Source: Parascedosporium putredinis (taxonomy: Eukaryota > Ascomycota > Sordariomycetes > Microascales > Microascaceae). Taken from it: a DNA stretch of 64,000 nt. The notes under the pieces are model-generated. The model did not search any database. It saw only the letters and a program-made list of their open reading frames with translations, and was not told the origin of the DNA. The translations under genes and the position numbers were made by a program. Positions 60,901-64,000 of the stretch are shown here, in pieces. Every line of letters starts with the position of its first letter. Within the stretch, counting starts at the first letter, position 1. The stretch is from NCBI GenBank assembly GCA_949357655.1, contig CASHTG010000009.1, positions 930,001-994,000 of the forward strand. The letters run 5' to 3'.

Positions 60901-63900
60901 TCGGCCATGGCGGAGCTCGAAACCATGTCCGTGGATGACTCTCCCCCAGCAAGCCAGCAAACACCTTGGCTATTCTCTCCTGCCTCCTGCCTTTGGCCTG
61001 CCCCAAAATTCCGCGTCGAAGCCGCCCAAAGGACAGTCCGCCGCTCCGCTCCGCCCAGCACCTCCCTCGCCTCTTCTTTTTTCCGCATCTTCTACTTCTC
61101 CTTCCTTCTATTATTTACTTTTCCCTGAAAAAGGGGAAGGACGAAAAAAGAAACAAACATCAATTGATGTGCGAAAGGGATTAGCAGCCTTCCCCTCTCC
61201 TCTCGCTCCAGCATGCTGCGTCAATGGCGCGCTGGTTCATTGATTGTTTTGCTTTTAGGAAGGGTGCCTTTTGAAGTCTACTGGCAAAGCAAGCATAGCG
61301 GATGATAGCTCAAGGAGATGCTCATGGCGTGATTATCCCCACAACACACTTGTCTTCCCCAAGAAAGCGCTAGCCCTCATCGAGAGAAGGAAAAAAATTA
61401 AAAGGAAAACAAGATCATCCGCATCCCCTCCCATCCCAGCTGATGCTCACTTTTCACCTTTTTCTTCCGTAGATAATCATGGTGACAAGGGAGGGGAGAA
61501 AAAAACCCCTCTTCTAACGAGCAGTTCCTCAAGGACGTCACTCGACCACTTGGCACCGTCGCTCACTCGGCGATCGGCAAGCTTTTCTTCCTTCGTTCAG
61601 GCCCCAGGGCCAATGCTCGGGCTAATCCACGCCTGAGCGCCCATTAGCCCTGCCCACCCGCCTATCCGATCGCCTCCCACCGCCCCCAATCTTCGGGGCG
61701 GGAAATCCTTTCGCAGGACAGTGCTAGTGAGTGCTGCTCTCTCTGTATCTCTGCCTCTCTCTGTATCTCTGCCTCTCTCTGTATCTCTGCCTCTCTCTGT
61801 AAAATAGCTTCTCGTTCGAGTCTGGCCTTGGCCGCCTTGGCTGCCTTGGACGGACGGCAAAAGCATCGGTTCCCATTCCATTTGCGAGACCATCTTTATT
61901 GTGAGACCAACTTGGATTTTCGTTCTCGGCTCCTTCTTCCTCGTGTTTTCTTTCCTTTTTCCCTTGATCTTTTCTTTCCTTTTTTATCTTGGCCCATCGC
62001 AGGATGAGCCAGCAATTGACTCGTGCGCACACGCCAAGCCTCAAGCCGCTCTTCCCACCCCCACACCTCGTTGCTCTCTCTCTGCCCCCACCGACCGCCG
62101 ATAATAAGCTGGCGATCCTTGACATACTTGGCTTGAGAAGGGCCACCACCCCCAAGCGAGGAATCCGCACACAATATCCTACGCATGAAGTATACCATTG
62201 TCTATGTATGGCGTGTAAGCAAACGATGGGGGAAAGAAAAGGTAAATGAGCGCCTCAAAAAGTGCACGCTCCCATTCCTGCCCCCAACCACCCTCCCCGG
62301 TCTTTCATCTTCGTCTTGTGGCGTTCCCTCTGCATTCAATAGCCGTCCGCTGTTGAAGTCTAGATGATCGTGACAAGTGCAGCATGGCACGAGGGCTAGC
62401 CCACAAGAGGCACCGCATGAGAGACATCGAAAGAACGAGAGTAGAAGGAATCAATCGATAAAGGATAGTTGAGCGAGAAGGGGAGGGAGGTGAGACAAGA
62501 AAAAAACCAAAGGTCCAGAGGAAAAGGGGAAAAAGAAAAGAAAAGAAAAGAAAAAGCATCGCCAGTCCTGTCCTCTTTCCTCAAGGAGGGGAGGACGCGT
62601 CAACGTGACTCTTCTGCTGCTAACATCTTCCTCTACCCTTCTCCACTCGACGATGCCGGGACCAACCACATCTTTCACCCTCGAAGTGCATCTTGACAAG
62701 AACGGCGATGGCGCTGTCGACCTGCGGCCTCATCATGGTCCAACTGCCACCCGCATTCATCGGTATGCATGCATCTGAAATACGATAAAACCCAGAGGAA
62801 AAAGAAAGGAAAAAGAGGGGGAGGGGAGGGTGGAGAAATAACCAAGGAAAAAAGCGGGAAAAAAGAAGAAGAAGACGGAAGAGGAATTAGAAAACAAAAA
62901 TCATGGAAAGGCAAACCAACCTCACGATGGGAGGAGCGAACAAAAACAAAAGACGTCAACACCATGCCTGGAGTAGTGTAGTGTAGAAACGGGCAAGAGG
63001 ATGCGAAAATGCCAGACGTCCCTCTTTCCGTAAAGAGGATAATGATGCACCTCAGCCTTGCTTTTTCAGCTCTCCCCTCTCCACTGGAGACATTCAAAAA
63101 AGCAAACATCAACAAGCCCAATGCAGGAAATGCCCTTTTCGAGAGCCACTTGGCGCCACCAATAGTAGCACCCGCACAAATTGATGCAGGGGGAGGAGGG
63201 AAGGGGAGGAAGGGGAGGGAAACCTCGGTTAGTGTTGAATCGGCGACCTTTATGTCTTGCGCGCGACACTACTCCACTCCGAGCAGTGACGGGGATGGGA
63301 TGAGGGATGCGGGATGTGGGATGTGACGGGGAGGCCATCAATCCTGTCCATGCAGGACAAGCATTTGACATTGATGGCGGGTGATGACTCGGTCGGCATC
63401 TAGGAGTTCTCCTGGGATGTTATGTCAGTCATGAAACTCTTCGGCACGAATAGACGAAAAAGACGAATCCTCGAGGAACACAAAAGGAAAGAGCACGAAA
63501 TCCCTCCCGAGCTTTCCGCGAAGGGAGAGTACAGCCGTCTCCTCAAGCCACCCTTCACCAGCCTTCTCTCTCTCTCCTTTTCCCCTCTCCCCTTCGTCCT
63601 TGTGGAGGGAAGCTGAACATCGGGTGGCTTGTTCCATGAAAGCCTCCATTAATTTGCGCCCCGAACAATCTCGCACCTCACTGGTCCTCGGTGTGCCTGG
63701 AAGAGGTGCTTCCACAGGCCTAATTTAACTGAGAAACATCGTTGCAATGCTAGAAGAGTGGAAAGGAAGAAGGAAGGGAAAAAGAAAGGCAACAGAGACA
63801 AAAAAGAGGAAAAAAGAAAACAAAGGTGAGACGTCCGGCAACCGTAGCCCGCTTCTCACTCAGCCCCAGAGCCGAATGCGAAGATAATATTCAACTGTTC

Positions 63901-64000
63901 CATGCCACATTGTATCGAGAAGCCTCCGCAAGCTTCTAGTGTAATCGGGGTCCTGGGTTGACCGACCCCTTCTCGGACTCGGCCGCCGGCGTCGAAGGGG
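57933..64000. other. 6-kb gene-free region with strong purine/pyrimidine asymmetry
   Basis: No open frame here has a recognisable domain, signal peptide or convincing splice continuation on either strand. The DNA alternates between purine-rich (58640-58830, 62470-62560, 62780-62900, 63760-63830) and pyrimidine-rich tracts (60040-60070, 61930-61990). Such tracts mark long promoters and leaders of regulatory genes in filamentous ascomycetes. The first 700 bp should be the promoter and leader of the RGS gene. The rest may serve a gene beyond the right edge. Confidence 0.5.
61739..61800. repeat. 18-bp minisatellite, about 3.3 copies
   Basis: Perfect tandem copies of an 18-nt pyrimidine-rich unit (ctctgtatctctgcctct) starting at 61741, 61759 and 61777, plus a partial copy to 61800. 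Confidence 0.9.

Overview
The window is nuclear DNA of a filamentous ascomycete, most likely a sordariomycete; I do not name a genus. The reasons are many short GT-AG introns (about 50-130 nt, often with an ACTAAC- or CTAAC-like branch site), GC-rich C-ending codons, and the families present: a Zn(II)2Cys6 regulator, F-box proteins of the DUF7600 type, a Ca3427-like binding-protein homologue, a 7TM-RGS protein, NLR/STAND proteins, a pectate lyase and small cysteine-rich secreted proteins.

Layout. 1-3.4 kb: C-terminal part of an ankyrin STAND-like protein (+), cut by the left edge. 3.7-6.4 kb: glutamine-dependent NAD+ synthetase (-). 8.5-9.6 kb: aquaporin (+). 10.5-11.0 kb: a three-exon secreted 10-cysteine protein (-). 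13.7-14.9 kb: 2-oxoglutarate/Fe(II) oxygenase (-). 15.6-21.8 kb: two F-box-type genes in tandem (+), the second ending in a 148-bp tandem duplication. 22.0-23.0 kb: substrate-binding-protein-like gene (-). 24.4-26.7 kb: STE20/GCK kinase (+). 28.4-30.4 kb: MFS sugar transporter (+). 30.9 kb: tRNA-Glu with an intron. 31.9-33.2 kb: divergent STE7-like MAPKK (+). 34.0-34.6 kb: small unrecognised protein (+). 37.1-43.0 kb: an island of degradative and secreted functions (pectate lyase, GH1 beta-glucosidase, tRNA-Ala, a DUF4360-like secreted protein, and an 8-cysteine secreted protein with an 8-nt micro-exon). 45.5-48.7 kb: Zn2Cys6 transcription factor (+). 50.4-53.9 kb: lipase-like/NB-ARC/TPR NLR protein (-). 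56.0-57.9 kb: 7TM-RGS protein (-). The last 6 kb holds no gene I can support.

The reading frames of many genes, including the housekeeping NAD+ synthetase, are broken by single-base losses. Nearly all go in the same direction and most sit in short G or C runs. Restoring one base per break gives whole-codon totals (for example NAD+ synthetase: seven exons, 712 codons). I read these as sequence or assembly errors, so I call the genes intact and do not label them pseudogenes. Coordinates below are those of the sequence as given.

Themes: innate or allorecognition-type receptors near both ends (ankyrin and TPR STAND proteins), signalling proteins (GCK, STE7-like MAPKK, RGS, C6 regulator), nutrient uptake and plant-polymer breakdown (MFS, PL1, GH1, aquaporin), and two hidden candidate effector genes whose exons are too short to be seen as plain open reading frames.
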